Positions 8,141 to 17,137 of a DNA stretch of 64,000 bases are shown one piece after another. A program made the translations under genes and the position numbers. The notes beneath the pieces are model-generated. The model searched no databases and was not told where the DNA came from. It saw only the letters and a list, made by a program, of their open reading frames with translations. The first letter of the stretch is position 1. Every line of letters begins with the position of its first letter. Source of the stretch: NCEH01 sp002257205 (GTDB lineage: Bacteria; Pseudomonadota; Alphaproteobacteria; Rhizobiales; Xanthobacteraceae); NCBI RefSeq assembly GCF_043195105.1, contig NZ_JBAFWO010000003.1; one strand, 5' to 3'.

Positions 8141-8539
8141 ATGCCTCGTCTTTTGCTTTCGGCCCTGGCCGCTCTGGCCGTTTCCAGCACGCTGGCTCAT
8201 GCCGATCCGGACCTCGCCAAGGGTGAGCAATCGTTCCGCAAATGCATGGCCTGCCACATGATCGGGCCGGACGCCAAGGTGAAGGTCGGCCCGCCGCTGA
8301 ACGGCATCGTCGGCCGCAAATGGGGCGCCTATCCGGACTATGCCTATTCCGACGACATCAAGGCGGGCGCTGCCGCCGGTAAGGTCTGGGACGAAGCCAC
8401 GCTCAATGCATATCTCGCCAATCCCAAGGCGGTCGCCCCCAAGGGCAAGATGGCCTTCTTCGGCATCAAGCCGGAAGGCGAGCGCGCCGACCTGATCGCC
8501 TATCTCAAGCAGTTCAACGCGGAAGGCGCCAAGCAATAA
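8141..8539 (+). CDS. Periplasmic class I c-type cytochrome (cytochrome c2-like)
   Basis: A 132-residue protein with a signal peptide (MPRLLLSALAALAVSSTLAHA) and one haem-binding site CMACH at residues 35-39. VGPPLNGIVGRK follows, and GKMAFFG supplies the likely axial Met at about 104. Length and motif order fit soluble cytochrome c2/c550, an electron carrier to terminal oxidases or from periplasmic dehydrogenases. The ATG at 8141 is preferred over upstream in-frame starts because it begins the signal peptide. It is divergent from the cofactor operon; its electron partners are not in the window. Confidence 0.9.
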   Translation: MPRLLLSALAALAVSSTLAHADPDLAKGEQSFRKCMACHMIGPDAKVKVGPPLNGIVGRKWGAYPDYAYSDDIKAGAAAGKVWDEATLNAYLANPKAVAPKGKMAFFGIKPEGERADLIAYLKQFNAEGAKQ

Positions 8540-8606
8540 TTCCCTTGCGCCGACCGGCTTGTGTTCTCGCCCGGGCCATGGTGTGGCTTGGGCGGGAGGG
8601 ACCTTC

Positions 8607-9362
8607 ATGTCCGATCATCCTTCGCGCCTCCAGCGCGTGTTCGTCGACGAGGATCTGAGCGACGGCGCGCAGATCCTGCTGGCGGTGGAGCAGGCCCATT
8701 ATGTGGCCAATGTGCTGCGCATGCAGGTGGGCGGCAGCCTGCTGCTGTTCAACGGGCGGGACGGCGAATGGCTGGCGCACCGCATCGAGGGGCACAAGCG
8801 CGAGGTGCGCTTCGCCGCCGAGCGCCAGCTGCGACCCCAGCCGCCCGCAACCGACCTGGAATATGCCTTCGCCCCGCTGAAACACGCGCGGCTGGATTAT
8901 ATGATCCAGAAGGCGGTGGAGATGGGCGCCGGGCAACTGACTCCGGTGATTACCCGCTATACTCAGGTGACGCGGGTCAATACCGAGCGCATGCGGGCCA
9001 ATGCGGTGGAAGCGGCCGAGCAATGCGGCATCCTCGCCCTGCCAGCGGTGCGCGAACCGCTTGCCCTCAACAAATGGCTCGCCACGCTGCCAGCTGAGCG
9101 GGTGCTGGTGTTCTGCGATGAAAGCGCGGCCCTCAGCGATCCCATCGCCACCCTGAAGACGGCCGCGCCCGGTCCGATGAGCGTGCTGATCGGCCCGGAA
9201 GGGGGATTCGCCTCCGAGGAGCGGCGCATGCTGCATGCCCATCCCGGCGTGGTGGTGCTCTCGCTCGGCCCGCGCATCCTGCGCGCCGACACGGCCGCCG
9301 TGGCCGCGCTCACCCTCGCTCAGGCGGCGCGGGGAGACCTTGCGGGGGCCGGCCCTGCCTGA
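8607..9362 (+). CDS. rsmE: 16S rRNA (uracil-1498-N3)-methyltransferase
   Basis: RsmE methylates N3 of U1498 in the decoding centre of 16S rRNA. The 251-residue SPOUT protein has the N-terminal PUA-like segment (HYVANVLRMQVGGSLLLFNG) and the family core KHARLDYMIQKAVEMGAGQLTPV, followed by VEAAEQCGI. The SAM-binding knot is VLIGPEGGFASEERRML. The ATG at 8607 has GGGAGGG a few bases upstream. It probably stands alone: 67 bp separate it from the cytochrome gene. Confidence 0.95.
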   Translation: MSDHPSRLQRVFVDEDLSDGAQILLAVEQAHYVANVLRMQVGGSLLLFNGRDGEWLAHRIEGHKREVRFAAERQLRPQPPATDLEYAFAPLKHARLDYMIQKAVEMGAGQLTPVITRYTQVTRVNTERMRANAVEAAEQCGILALPAVREPLALNKWLATLPAERVLVFCDESAALSDPIATLKTAAPGPMSVLIGPEGGFASEERRMLHAHPGVVVLSLGPRILRADTAAVAALTLAQAARGDLAGAGPA

Positions 9363-9638
9363 CGCGCGCACGGCAGAACAGCCGCGCTACCGTTGAAAAG
9401 AGGCGTGAAACGCACCGGCGCGGATTTTGTTCCTGGTGTCTCGCCCTTTTAATTTCTCCCGGCGTAACGCATTCAGGATGCGGCTTAATTTTATTTAGAA
9501 ATATTCACAAATAAGGGGAATTATTCGACACGCTCCATCCGTCGCATTTACGTCCCAATTTTCTTCACTCTCTCGGCAACCGAACCCCCATTGTTGCGTT
9601 ATAGGCTCACGTTGGGGTGAGGTGCGGAGGGAAGATCA
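9363..9638 (+). other. Intergenic, AT-rich region before the YbdK-type gene
   Basis: A 276-bp space without a plausible gene. A stretch at about 9483-9530 is markedly AT-rich for this DNA and may hold the promoter of the downstream ligase gene. A TATAGG-like -10 lies at 9600-9605 but I could not find a good -35 at the right distance. GGAGG at 9626-9630 is the ribosome-binding site. Confidence 0.35.
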
Positions 9639-10760
9639 ATGTCGGAAGAATATAGATTCGGAATCGAGGAAGAGTTCTTCGTGGTCGATGCCGAATCCAA
9701 GGCCATACAAAGGCGCATGCCATCGCGATTCTTCGACGATCTCTCGCACCATCTGGGCAGTGCCGTGACGGTGGAACTGCTGCAATCGCAGCTGGAGATG
9801 GCCACCAGCCCTGCCACGCAGGCTGGCAGCGCCCTCGATGAGCTCCGGGAATTGCGGGGAAAGGCGGCGCAGGTCGCCGGCGAGCACGGGCTGTGCTTCA
9901 TCGCCGCCGGCACCCATCCCACCGCCACCTGGGAGGGCGTGCGCCATACCGAGGCCAATCGCTACAACGGCATGATGCACGATCTGCAAATGCTGGGGGA
10001 GCGCAACATGGTCTGCGGACTGCACGTGCATGTGGAACTGCCGCATACCGACCAGCGGGTCGACGTCATGCGCCGCATCCTGCCCTATATCCCGCATTTC
10101 ATCGCGCTCGCCACCTCGTCGCCCTTCTGGGGCTCGAAGCAGACCGGGCTGATGGGCTATCGCCTTGCCGCCTATGATGAATTGCCGCGTACGGGGCTGC
10201 CCGAGCTGTTCGAGGACAGCGCCGATTACCAAGCCTATGTGGACGCCATGGTGGAAGCGCGCGCGATCACCGATTCCAGCTATGTGTGGTGGGCGATCCG
10301 CCCCTCCTCAAAGCATCCGACCCTGGAATTGCGGGCGCCGGACAGCTGCACGCGCATTCAGGATACGGTCGCGATTGCAGCGCTTTACCGCTCCCTGGTA
10401 CGCTATCTCGTGCGCCATCCCGAGCATAATGCGAAGATCGGCGCGGTGGACCGGGCGATCGCCAATGAGAACAAATGGCGCGCCCAGCGCTACGGCATCC
10501 ACGGCTCGTTCGTGAATCTCGCGGAACGTCGCGCCGTGCCGGTCACGGATGCGGTGGAATCGCTGATCGCCATGGTCGGGGACGATGCGGACGCCCTCGG
10601 AGCGCTTGATGCGCTCCTGCACCTGCGGGCCATTTCCCTCGCCGGCACCAGCGCGGACATGCAGCTGGCGGTGTTCCAGGAAGCGCACCATCGCACCGGA
10701 AATCGCGGCGAGGCCCTGAATGCCGTGAAGACCTGGCTCGCCCACGCGACCCTGCAGTGA
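9639..10760 (+). CDS. Carboxylate-amine ligase, YbdK / glutamate-cysteine ligase type 2 family
   Basis: A 373-residue protein of the GCS2 family, ATP-dependent carboxylate-amine ligases with weak gamma-glutamylcysteine ligase activity in E. coli YbdK; the true substrate is usually unknown. The N-terminal FGIEEEFFVVD, the CGLHVHVELP metal/ATP segment, SPFWGSKQTGLMGYR and IRPSSKHPTLELRAPDSC are all present in family order. The ATG at 9639 has GGAGG 8 nt upstream. It is monocistronic and ends at a strong bidirectional hairpin. Confidence 0.9.
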   Translation: MSEEYRFGIEEEFFVVDAESKAIQRRMPSRFFDDLSHHLGSAVTVELLQSQLEMATSPATQAGSALDELRELRGKAAQVAGEHGLCFIAAGTHPTATWEGVRHTEANRYNGMMHDLQMLGERNMVCGLHVHVELPHTDQRVDVMRRILPYIPHFIALATSSPFWGSKQTGLMGYRLAAYDELPRTGLPELFEDSADYQAYVDAMVEARAITDSSYVWWAIRPSSKHPTLELRAPDSCTRIQDTVAIAALYRSLVRYLVRHPEHNAKIGAVDRAIANENKWRAQRYGIHGSFVNLAERRAVPVTDAVESLIAMVGDDADALGALDALLHLRAISLAGTSADMQLAVFQEAHHRTGNRGEALNAVKTWLAHATLQ

Positions 10761-10774
10761 GCGTCGGCGAGAAA

Positions 10775-10796
10775 AGGGCCCCTGCGGAGGGGCCCT
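10775..10796. terminator. Bidirectional terminator hairpin
   Basis: Arms AGGGCCCC and GGGGCCCT form an 8-bp stem with loop TGCGGA. It sits between the convergent YbdK-type gene (ends 10760) and FAH-family gene (ends 10804). The flanks are CTCTT on the plus side and GAAA (TTTC on the minus strand), so it can serve both. Confidence 0.75.
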
Positions 10797-10803
10797 CTTG
10801 GAC

Positions 10804-11652
10804 TTAGCCCGCGAAGGGAACCACCGTCTGCTGCTGTTCGCCCAGGCCCGCGATGCCAACCTTCATCACGTCGCCGGCCTTGAGATAACGTGGCGGCTTC
10901 ATGCCGAGGCCGACGCCGGGCGGCGTACCGGTGGTGATGATGTCGCCGGGGTCCAGCACCATGAACTGGCTGATGTAGGACACCAGATAGGCCGGATCGA
11001 AGATCATGGTGCGGGTGGAGCCGTTCTGGACCTTCTCGCCGTTCACTTCCAGCCACATGGCGAGATCGGACGTGTCGCTCATTTCATCCGAGGTGACGAG
11101 CCAGGGGCCGATCGGTCCGAAGGTCTCGCTTCCCTTGCCCTTGGTCCATTGGCCGCCGCGCTCGATCTGGAACGCACGCTCGGACACGTCGTTGCACACG
11201 GCATAGCCGGCCACATGCTTCAAAGCGTCCTGCTTCTCCACATAGCGCGCGCGGGCGCCGATGACGATCAGCAGCTCCACTTCCCAGTCCAGCTTGGTGG
11301 AGCCCTTGGGAATCATCACGTCGTCATTCGGGCCGACGACGCAATTCGGCGCCTTGTTGAACAGCACCGGCTCCTCGGGAATCGGGTTGCCGGTCTCTTC
11401 CGCATGGTCGGCGAAATTAAGCCCGACCGCGACAAAGTTTCCCGGCCGCGCGACGCAGGATCCGAGACGCACGCCTTCGGGCGCGAGGGGGAAGGCCTGG
11501 GGGTCGGCGGCGCGAATCCGGGCCAGTCCCTCGGGTGTGAGAACGTCGCCCGAAATATCCTGAACCAGGGACGAAATGTCCCGAATTTTGCCGGTTGAAT
11601 CGATTAAACCAGGCTTTTCTCGCCCTTTTTCCCCGAAGCGAACGAGCTTCAT
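10804..11652 (-). CDS. Fumarylacetoacetate hydrolase family protein
   Basis: A 282-residue FAH-family enzyme. The family hydrolyses or isomerises acylpyruvates and related 2-oxo-dioates using a divalent metal. FVAVGLNFADHAEETG, then the metal residues in LDWEVELLIVIG, YAVCNDVSERAFQ and GDIITTGTPPGVG follow the usual order and length. The best-known relatives are annotated as ureidoglycolate lyase or 2-hydroxyhepta-2,4-diene-1,7-dioate isomerase; specificity cannot be set here. The ATG at 11652 has GGGAGAGG just upstream, so longer in-frame extensions are not needed. Confidence 0.88.
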   Translation of the reverse strand: MKLVRFGEKGREKPGLIDSTGKIRDISSLVQDISGDVLTPEGLARIRAADPQAFPLAPEGVRLGSCVARPGNFVAVGLNFADHAEETGNPIPEEPVLFNKAPNCVVGPNDDVMIPKGSTKLDWEVELLIVIGARARYVEKQDALKHVAGYAVCNDVSERAFQIERGGQWTKGKGSETFGPIGPWLVTSDEMSDTSDLAMWLEVNGEKVQNGSTRTMIFDPAYLVSYISQFMVLDPGDIITTGTPPGVGLGMKPPRYLKAGDVMKVGIAGLGEQQQTVVPFAG

Positions 11653-11936
11653 CGGACCTCTCCCTGAGCTGAGTGATGATGCGGATACGGAACCGATCCA
11701 CTGCCGCGCAAGCTGGCGCGCGGAAGCCATTTGGTCAATGCTTCGGATGCTGGATCGTGCCGATTCGCACTCCGGCCCCCTTTCCGTAAGGGGGTAGGGA
11801 AAGGTGGTCGGCTGATTATGTTGCTGTGCAGTAAAATCCGAGAAGTTGTTCGCAGTGGCGTCATAAAAGGGATACACGACTCCGGCTAAGTCCGTCACAC
11901 TGCTCTCAGGGAGCAATTTTCCGCAGAGGCCATGCC

Positions 11937-12737
11937 GTGAGCGACAGCCCTGAAGCACGCAGGTACAGAGCTCTGTTCATCTCCGACGTCCACCTCGGGA
12001 CCAAGGGATGCCAGGCCGACCTTCTTCTCGACTTCCTGAAATTTCATGACGCCGATACGGTTTACCTGGTCGGCGACATCGTCGATGGCTGGCGCCTGCG
12101 CAGCTCCTGGTATTGGCCGCAGAAGCACAACGACGTGGTGCAGAAGCTGCTGCGCAAGGGCCGCAAGGGCACGCGCATGGTGTACCTGCCCGGGAATCAT
12201 GACGAATTCCTGCGCGATTACTACGGCACCCATTTCGGCGGCATCGAAGTCGTGGAAACCGCCATCCACGAGGCGGCGGACGGCAAGCGCTATCTGGTGA
12301 TCCACGGGGACGTGTTCGACGTGGTGGTCCGCCACGCCAAATGGCTCGCCTTCCTGGGCGACGGCGCCTACACGCTCGCGCTCGCGATCAACACCTATGT
12401 GAATCTCGCCCGCCGCAAGCTCGGCCTCACCTATTGGTCGCTCAGCCAATGGGCGAAGCTGAAGGTGAAGAATGCGGTGAATTACATCGGCAAGTTCGAA
12501 GAAGCGGTTGCCGACGAGGCCAAGCGGCATAAGGTGGACGGCGTGATCTGCGGCCATATCCACCATGCGGTCATTCATGACCAGTTCGGCGTGCGGTACG
12601 TGAATTGCGGGGACTGGGTCGAAAGCTGCACTGCGATCGCGGAGCATGAAGACGGGCGGATGGAAATCATTTCCTGGACACGTCGCCTTGAGGCGGAACC
12701 TGAATCCGAAGTCGAGGGGGCGCGCGCGGCGGCCTGA
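11937..12737 (+). CDS. UDP-2,3-diacylglucosamine diphosphatase family metallophosphoesterase (LpxH-like)
   Basis: A 266-residue calcineurin-like phosphoesterase. Metal ligands are visible as SDVHLG (D17, H19), VGDIVDG (D47), PGNHDEF (N87, H88), HGDVFD and CGHIHH. In alphaproteobacteria such proteins are annotated as UDP-2,3-diacylglucosamine diphosphatase (lipid A pathway). The extra central block (WLGDGAYTLALAINTY-like) marks the Hyphomicrobiales variant, whose substrate is less certain. The GTG at 11937 has GCAGAGG upstream. It overlaps the glycosyltransferase gene by one base, pointing to an operon making an envelope lipid. Confidence 0.85.
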   Translation: MSDSPEARRYRALFISDVHLGTKGCQADLLLDFLKFHDADTVYLVGDIVDGWRLRSSWYWPQKHNDVVQKLLRKGRKGTRMVYLPGNHDEFLRDYYGTHFGGIEVVETAIHEAADGKRYLVIHGDVFDVVVRHAKWLAFLGDGAYTLALAINTYVNLARRKLGLTYWSLSQWAKLKVKNAVNYIGKFEEAVADEAKRHKVDGVICGHIHHAVIHDQFGVRYVNCGDWVESCTAIAEHEDGRMEIISWTRRLEAEPESEVEGARAAA

Positions 12738-13804
12738 TGCGGGTACTTGTCGCCACGGATGCCTGGCACCCCCAGATCAACGGGGTTGTCCGTTCGCTTG
12801 AACACACCGCCCGAGAGGCCGAGGCGCTCGGTGCGGAGATGATGTTCCTGAGCCCCCAGGGGTTCAAAACCGTTCCTCTCCCCACCTATCAGGAAATTCG
12901 CCTGGCGCTCGCAACGCCGCGCATGATCATGCGGCGGATCGAGGCGATGCGGCCGGACTTCGTCCATGTGGCGACCGAAGGGCCGATCGGCATGCTGGTG
13001 CGGCGCGCCTGCATCGCCAGCAAGCGCACCTTCACCACCAGCTATCACACCAAGTTTCCCGAATATCTCTCCGCCCGCGCGCCGGTGCCGGAACGCCTGA
13101 CCTATGCCTGGCTGCGCAGCTTCCACAATGCCGGCGGCGGCGTCATGGTCTCCACGGCGACCCTGGAACGCGAACTGGATGCGCGCGGCTTCAAGCGCCT
13201 GATGCGCTGGTCGCGGGGCGTGGATGCGGAGATGTTCCGGCCGCGCCCGGAAGTGGATCTCAATCTGCCGAAGCCGATCTTCCTGTTCGTCGGCCGGGTG
13301 GCGGTGGAAAAGAATATCGAGGCCTTTCTCGCCCTGGACCTGCCCGGCTCCAAGGTGGTGGTGGGCGGCGGGCCGGCGCTGAACAGCCTGCGCGAGCGCT
13401 ATCCCGACAGCCATTTCCTCGGCCCCCTGGAAGGCGAGGATCTCGCGCGGGTCTATTCCGGCAGCGATGTCTTCGTCTTCCCGAGCCGCACCGACACGTT
13501 CGGCATCGTGTTGCTGGAGGCCCTGGCGAGCGGTCTGCCGGTCGCCGCCTATCCCGTGACCGGGCCGAAGGATGTGCTGGAAGACGCGACCGAGCCTGTC
13601 GGCGTGCTGGACGAGGATCTGCGCAACGCGTGCCTGAAGGCGCTGGAGCTATCGCCGGTCGCCGCACGGGAATTCGCGCTGCGCCATACCTGGCGCGAAT
13701 GCGCCCGCCAGTTTCTCGACAATGTGCTGATTGCGCACGATTTTGGGCCGGTGGCCCGGCGCTTCCGCTTGCTGCGCAGGACGCGTATCGTCTCCTCCGC
13801 ATGA
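12737..13804 (+). CDS. Glycosyltransferase family 4 protein
   Basis: A 355-residue GT-B glycosyltransferase. It begins MRVLVATDAWHPQINGVVRSL, has the acceptor-side FTTSYHTKFPEYL, the donor-domain start PIFLFVGRVAVEKNIEAFL, and the nucleotide-sugar motif SRTDTFGIVLLEALASGLPV. It resembles SqdX-like and mannosyltransferase GT4 proteins that sugar-modify membrane lipids. Coupling to the upstream LpxH-like gene (1-bp overlap) and the downstream PLP enzyme (4-bp overlap) suggests one transcript. Its acceptor is unknown. Confidence 0.88.
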   Translation: MRVLVATDAWHPQINGVVRSLEHTAREAEALGAEMMFLSPQGFKTVPLPTYQEIRLALATPRMIMRRIEAMRPDFVHVATEGPIGMLVRRACIASKRTFTTSYHTKFPEYLSARAPVPERLTYAWLRSFHNAGGGVMVSTATLERELDARGFKRLMRWSRGVDAEMFRPRPEVDLNLPKPIFLFVGRVAVEKNIEAFLALDLPGSKVVVGGGPALNSLRERYPDSHFLGPLEGEDLARVYSGSDVFVFPSRTDTFGIVLLEALASGLPVAAYPVTGPKDVLEDATEPVGVLDEDLRNACLKALELSPVAAREFALRHTWRECARQFLDNVLIAHDFGPVARRFRLLRRTRIVSSA

Positions 13805-14787
13805 ATATGATTCCCCATCTCCCCACCGCTGCGGATGTCGATGCCGCGGCCGTTCGCTTGGCCGGCGTTGCCGTGCGCACGCCGCTGGTGTTTTCCCCGG
13901 TGCTCAGCGAGCTGACCGGCGGGCGCATCTTCGTGAAGCCCGAGACGCTCCAGCGCACCGGCTCCTTCAAGTTCCGCGGCGCCTATAACCGCATGTCGCA
14001 GATTCCGGTGGAGCTGCGGGCGGCCGGGGTGGTGGCCTGCTCCTCCGGCAATCATGCCCAGGGTGTCGCTGCCGCGGCGAAGCTGCTCGGCATGCCGGCT
14101 GTGATCGTCATGCCGACGGACGCGCCGTCTCTCAAGCGCGAACGCACGATCGCGCTCGGGGCGCAGGTGGTGGATTACGATCGCACCACCGACGATCGGG
14201 ACGCCATCGCCAATGCGATCGCCGCCGAACGCGGCGCGATCTTCGTGCCGCCCTATGACGATCCCGACATCATCGCCGGCCAGGGCACGACCGGCCTCGA
14301 AATCGTTGCGGACCTTGCGGCCCAGGGCCTGGCGCCGGATATCGTCAGCGCCAATGCCTCCGGTGGCGGGCTGATGGCGGGCATCGCGCTCGCGGTGAAG
14401 GCGCGGGTGCCTGATGCCCGCATCATTGTCGCCGAGCCGGCCTTGTTCGACGACCATGCGCGCTCGTTCAAGTCCGGTGTCCGGGAGCGCAATGCGAGCG
14501 CCACCGGCTCCTTCTGCGACGCGCTGCTCGCGCCCACCCCCGGCGCGCTCACGTTCGAGATTACCCGCACGCTGTCCGGGGAAGCGGTCTCGGCCACCGA
14601 TGCGGAAGTCGCGCGGGCGGTTGCCTTCGCGTTCCGCGAGCTGAAGCTGGTGGTGGAACCCGGTGGTGCGGTCGCGCTCGCCGCGTTGCTGGAAGGCCGC
14701 TATGACGCACGCGGCAAGGTGGTCGCCATCGTGCTGTCGGGCGGCAATGTAGACGTGGCGACGTTCCAGGCCTGCCTGCAAGCCTGA
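13801..14787 (+). CDS. Threonine dehydratase / serine racemase-like PLP enzyme
   Basis: A 328-residue fold-type II PLP enzyme without a C-terminal ACT regulatory domain, so of the catabolic threonine ammonia-lyase, serine racemase or hydroxyaspartate lyase group. The PLP lysine is in TGSFKFRGAYN; the substrate loop is CSSGNHAQGVA. The phosphate-binding glycine loop reads SGGGLMAG after SANA, where most relatives have VGGGGL. The ATG at 13801 overlaps the glycosyltransferase stop (ATGA). Linkage to lipid/LPS-type genes is not explained by amino acid catabolism. Confidence 0.88.
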   Translation: MNMIPHLPTAADVDAAAVRLAGVAVRTPLVFSPVLSELTGGRIFVKPETLQRTGSFKFRGAYNRMSQIPVELRAAGVVACSSGNHAQGVAAAAKLLGMPAVIVMPTDAPSLKRERTIALGAQVVDYDRTTDDRDAIANAIAAERGAIFVPPYDDPDIIAGQGTTGLEIVADLAAQGLAPDIVSANASGGGLMAGIALAVKARVPDARIIVAEPALFDDHARSFKSGVRERNASATGSFCDALLAPTPGALTFEITRTLSGEAVSATDAEVARAVAFAFRELKLVVEPGGAVALAALLEGRYDARGKVVAIVLSGGNVDVATFQACLQA

Positions 14788-14873
14788 TCCGGACAGAGAG
14801 CGTTCCCGGCGCGAGCCGGCGTGCCCCGCCGGCCATCCCGCACCCAGCACGACGACGCCCGTGGGAGATCCGG

Positions 14874-16061
14874 ATGAGAAAAGGCGAGGAGGACGCGCGG
14901 CCGGTTCAGCTGACCTTGGCCTGCGCCTTCGGCGCCCTCTATTTTTCCCTCGGCATCTACATGCCGTTTTTTTCGCTCTGGCTCATCGCTCGCGGGCTCG
15001 ATCCCGATGAAATCGGCGTGGCGCTTGCCGTGCCGCTGGTCACCCGCCTGATCGCGACGCCCATTCTCGGCCTGCTCTCGGACCGGATCGGGCGGCCCAA
15101 GGCGATCCTGATGTGGCTCGCCCTTGCTTCGAGCCTCATGATGGGTGCGCTCGCCTTCAGTCACGGCACCTTGGCCATTTACGTGGTGCTTGGCATCACG
15201 GCCATGGCCTGGAACCCGTCCTTCTCGTTGCTGGATGCCTATGCGACCCGGCAGGCCCGGCGCGGGGCGGTGGATTACGGCCGCAGCCGCCTCTGGGGCT
15301 CGGCGGCCTTCGTTTGCGCCAATCTGCTGGGCGGGCTGCTGGTGGCGCAGGCCGGTGCGGGCATCGTGGTGGTGCTCATGATCGCCGGGCAGGTCGCCTT
15401 GTTCGCCGGCACTTTGGCGCTGCCGGAATTGAAGCGTCCACCCGAAGCGGCGGCCTTGGGCCTTCCGCGCTTGCGGGTGCCGCCGGTCCTGATCGCCGGC
15501 ATCGCCGCCGCCGCGCTGGTTCAGGCGAGCCATGCGACGCTTTATGCCTTCGGCTCGCTACATTGGGCGGCGACCGGCATTTCGCTCACCACCATTGGCG
15601 CTCTGTGGGCGATCGGCGTCGGGGCGGAAATCGTGTTCTTCCGGTTTGGAACGCGGGCGGTCTCCCGCCTCGGGCCCTTGAACCTGATCGCGCTCGGCGG
15701 GCTGGCGGCGGTGATCCGCTTTGCGTCCTATGCGTACAATCCGCCGCTGCCGATGCTGGTGGTGCTGCAATTGCTGCACGGCGCGACGTTCGGCGCGACC
15801 TATCTCGGCATGGTGGAGCTTGTGGCCCGCACGACGCCGGAGCACCGGGCGGCAGGCACCCAATCCATCGCGGCCTGGGCGGTCAGCCTCACCTTGTCCG
15901 GGGCGAGCGCGGCGGCGGGCGCGTTCTGGACCGAATATGGCGCGCTCTGCTTCCTGGCGTCCGCGGTGCTGGGCGGCCTCGGCGGCGTGCTTGCCCTCGG
16001 CACCCTCTGGCTTCAGCCCCAGAGCGCGGGGGCGGGCGGAAAGGCGCGGGCGCCCTCATAG
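14874..16061 (+). CDS. Major facilitator superfamily transporter (HcaT/PPP-like)
   Basis: A 395-residue membrane protein with about 12 hydrophobic segments. The early LYFSLGIYMPFFSLWLIARG, then LGLLSDRIGRPK (the loop 2-3 MFS signature) and DYGRSRLWGSAAFV place it in the phenylpropionate-permease/nucleoside-symporter-like branch. The substrate is unknown. Its 3' end overlaps the convergent dipeptide epimerase gene by 49 bp, which hints at shared function, for example uptake of peptidoglycan-derived compounds, but that is inference. Confidence 0.88.
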   Translation: MRKGEEDARPVQLTLACAFGALYFSLGIYMPFFSLWLIARGLDPDEIGVALAVPLVTRLIATPILGLLSDRIGRPKAILMWLALASSLMMGALAFSHGTLAIYVVLGITAMAWNPSFSLLDAYATRQARRGAVDYGRSRLWGSAAFVCANLLGGLLVAQAGAGIVVVLMIAGQVALFAGTLALPELKRPPEAAALGLPRLRVPPVLIAGIAAAALVQASHATLYAFGSLHWAATGISLTTIGALWAIGVGAEIVFFRFGTRAVSRLGPLNLIALGGLAAVIRFASYAYNPPLPMLVVLQLLHGATFGATYLGMVELVARTTPEHRAAGTQSIAAWAVSLTLSGASAAAGAFWTEYGALCFLASAVLGGLGGVLALGTLWLQPQSAGAGGKARAPS

Positions 16062-16990
16062 CGCAAGCCCGGTTCGCGATCGCGTGCCAGCAGCAGCGGC
16101 CCGTCCAGATCCACCACCTGCGCCAGCTGCGCCACCAGCATGGCCGGCGCCATGGCGAGCGAGGAGGCGAGCATGCAGCCGACCATCAGGGTGAAGCCCT
16201 GCGCCTTCGCGGCCCCGGCGAGCGCAAGCGCCTCGGTGAGGCCGCCGGTCTTGTCGAGCTTGATGTTTACCGCATCATAGCGCGTGCGCAGCTCCGCCAG
16301 CCCGGCGCGGTCATGCACGCTCTCATCGGCGCAGATCGGCACGACATGGGCGACGCGGGCCAGGGCTGCGTCATCGTCCGCCGGAAGGGGTTGCTCGATC
16401 AATTCCACCCCCGCCCGCGCGCAGGCCTCGAGATTCGTGACGAGGTCGTCCGTGCTCCAGCTCTCGTTGGCATCGACGATCAGCCGGGCGCCGGGCACCG
16501 CCGCCCGGACGGCGGCGATCCGTTCCACATCGCCGGCGCCGCCGAACTTCAGCTTGAGCAGGGGCCGCCCGGCCGCCGCCGCCGCTTTGGCCATGGCGGC
16601 GGGCGTGTCGAGGCTCAGCGTAAAAGCCGTCGTCAAAGGCGCGGGCGAGGGGAGGCCGGCGAGGATATGCGCCGGAACGCCCGCCTGCTTCGCTTCCAGG
16701 TCCCAGAACGCGCAATCGAGCGCATTGCGCGCCGCACCGGCGGGCAGGCGAGTCTGCAGGCCGGTGCGATCCAGCCCCGCGTCAAGCTCCGGCGCCAGGG
16801 CCCGCAGGGCATTCGCGACGCCCTCGACGGTTTCGCCATAACGCGCATAGGGCACGCATTCCCCGCGCCCCACATGGCCCCCATGCCGCAGCTGCGCGGC
16901 CACCACAACCGCTTCGGTCTTCGAGCCGCGGGAAATGGTGAAGGTTCCCGCGATGGGAAAGCGCTCGATCTCGACCGTGAGGGATGGCAT
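16013..16990 (-). CDS. Dipeptide epimerase (L-Ala-D/L-Glu epimerase, enolase superfamily)
   Basis: A 325-residue enolase-superfamily protein of the muconate-lactonizing group. It has the capping-domain start FTISRGSKTEAVVV, the catalytic KLKFGG (KxK motif), metal ligands in IVDANESW, IEQPLP and CADES, and the far-side lysine in VNIKLDKTGG. These mark dipeptide epimerases, which convert L-Ala-D-Glu from murein to L-Ala-L-Glu for reuse. The C-terminus overlaps the MFS gene on the opposite strand. It is divergent from the mla operon. Confidence 0.9.
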   Translation of the reverse strand: MPSLTVEIERFPIAGTFTISRGSKTEAVVVAAQLRHGGHVGRGECVPYARYGETVEGVANALRALAPELDAGLDRTGLQTRLPAGAARNALDCAFWDLEAKQAGVPAHILAGLPSPAPLTTAFTLSLDTPAAMAKAAAAAGRPLLKLKFGGAGDVERIAAVRAAVPGARLIVDANESWSTDDLVTNLEACARAGVELIEQPLPADDDAALARVAHVVPICADESVHDRAGLAELRTRYDAVNIKLDKTGGLTEALALAGAAKAQGFTLMVGCMLASSLAMAPAMLVAQLAQVVDLDGPLLLARDREPGLRYEGARAFPPAPALWG

Positions 16991-17137
16991 ATTTCGTTAA
17001 CGCTGTGGGCCTGTTGAAGGAACGGCCGGACCACCGGCCGAAGGGTCGGCGATTTTGCACCCTCGACGCGGTTCGGCGGGCCGAGTATGACCATGGTGCT
17101 GCGCACACTCAAGCGCGCTCGTTTTCCGGAGACCTGA

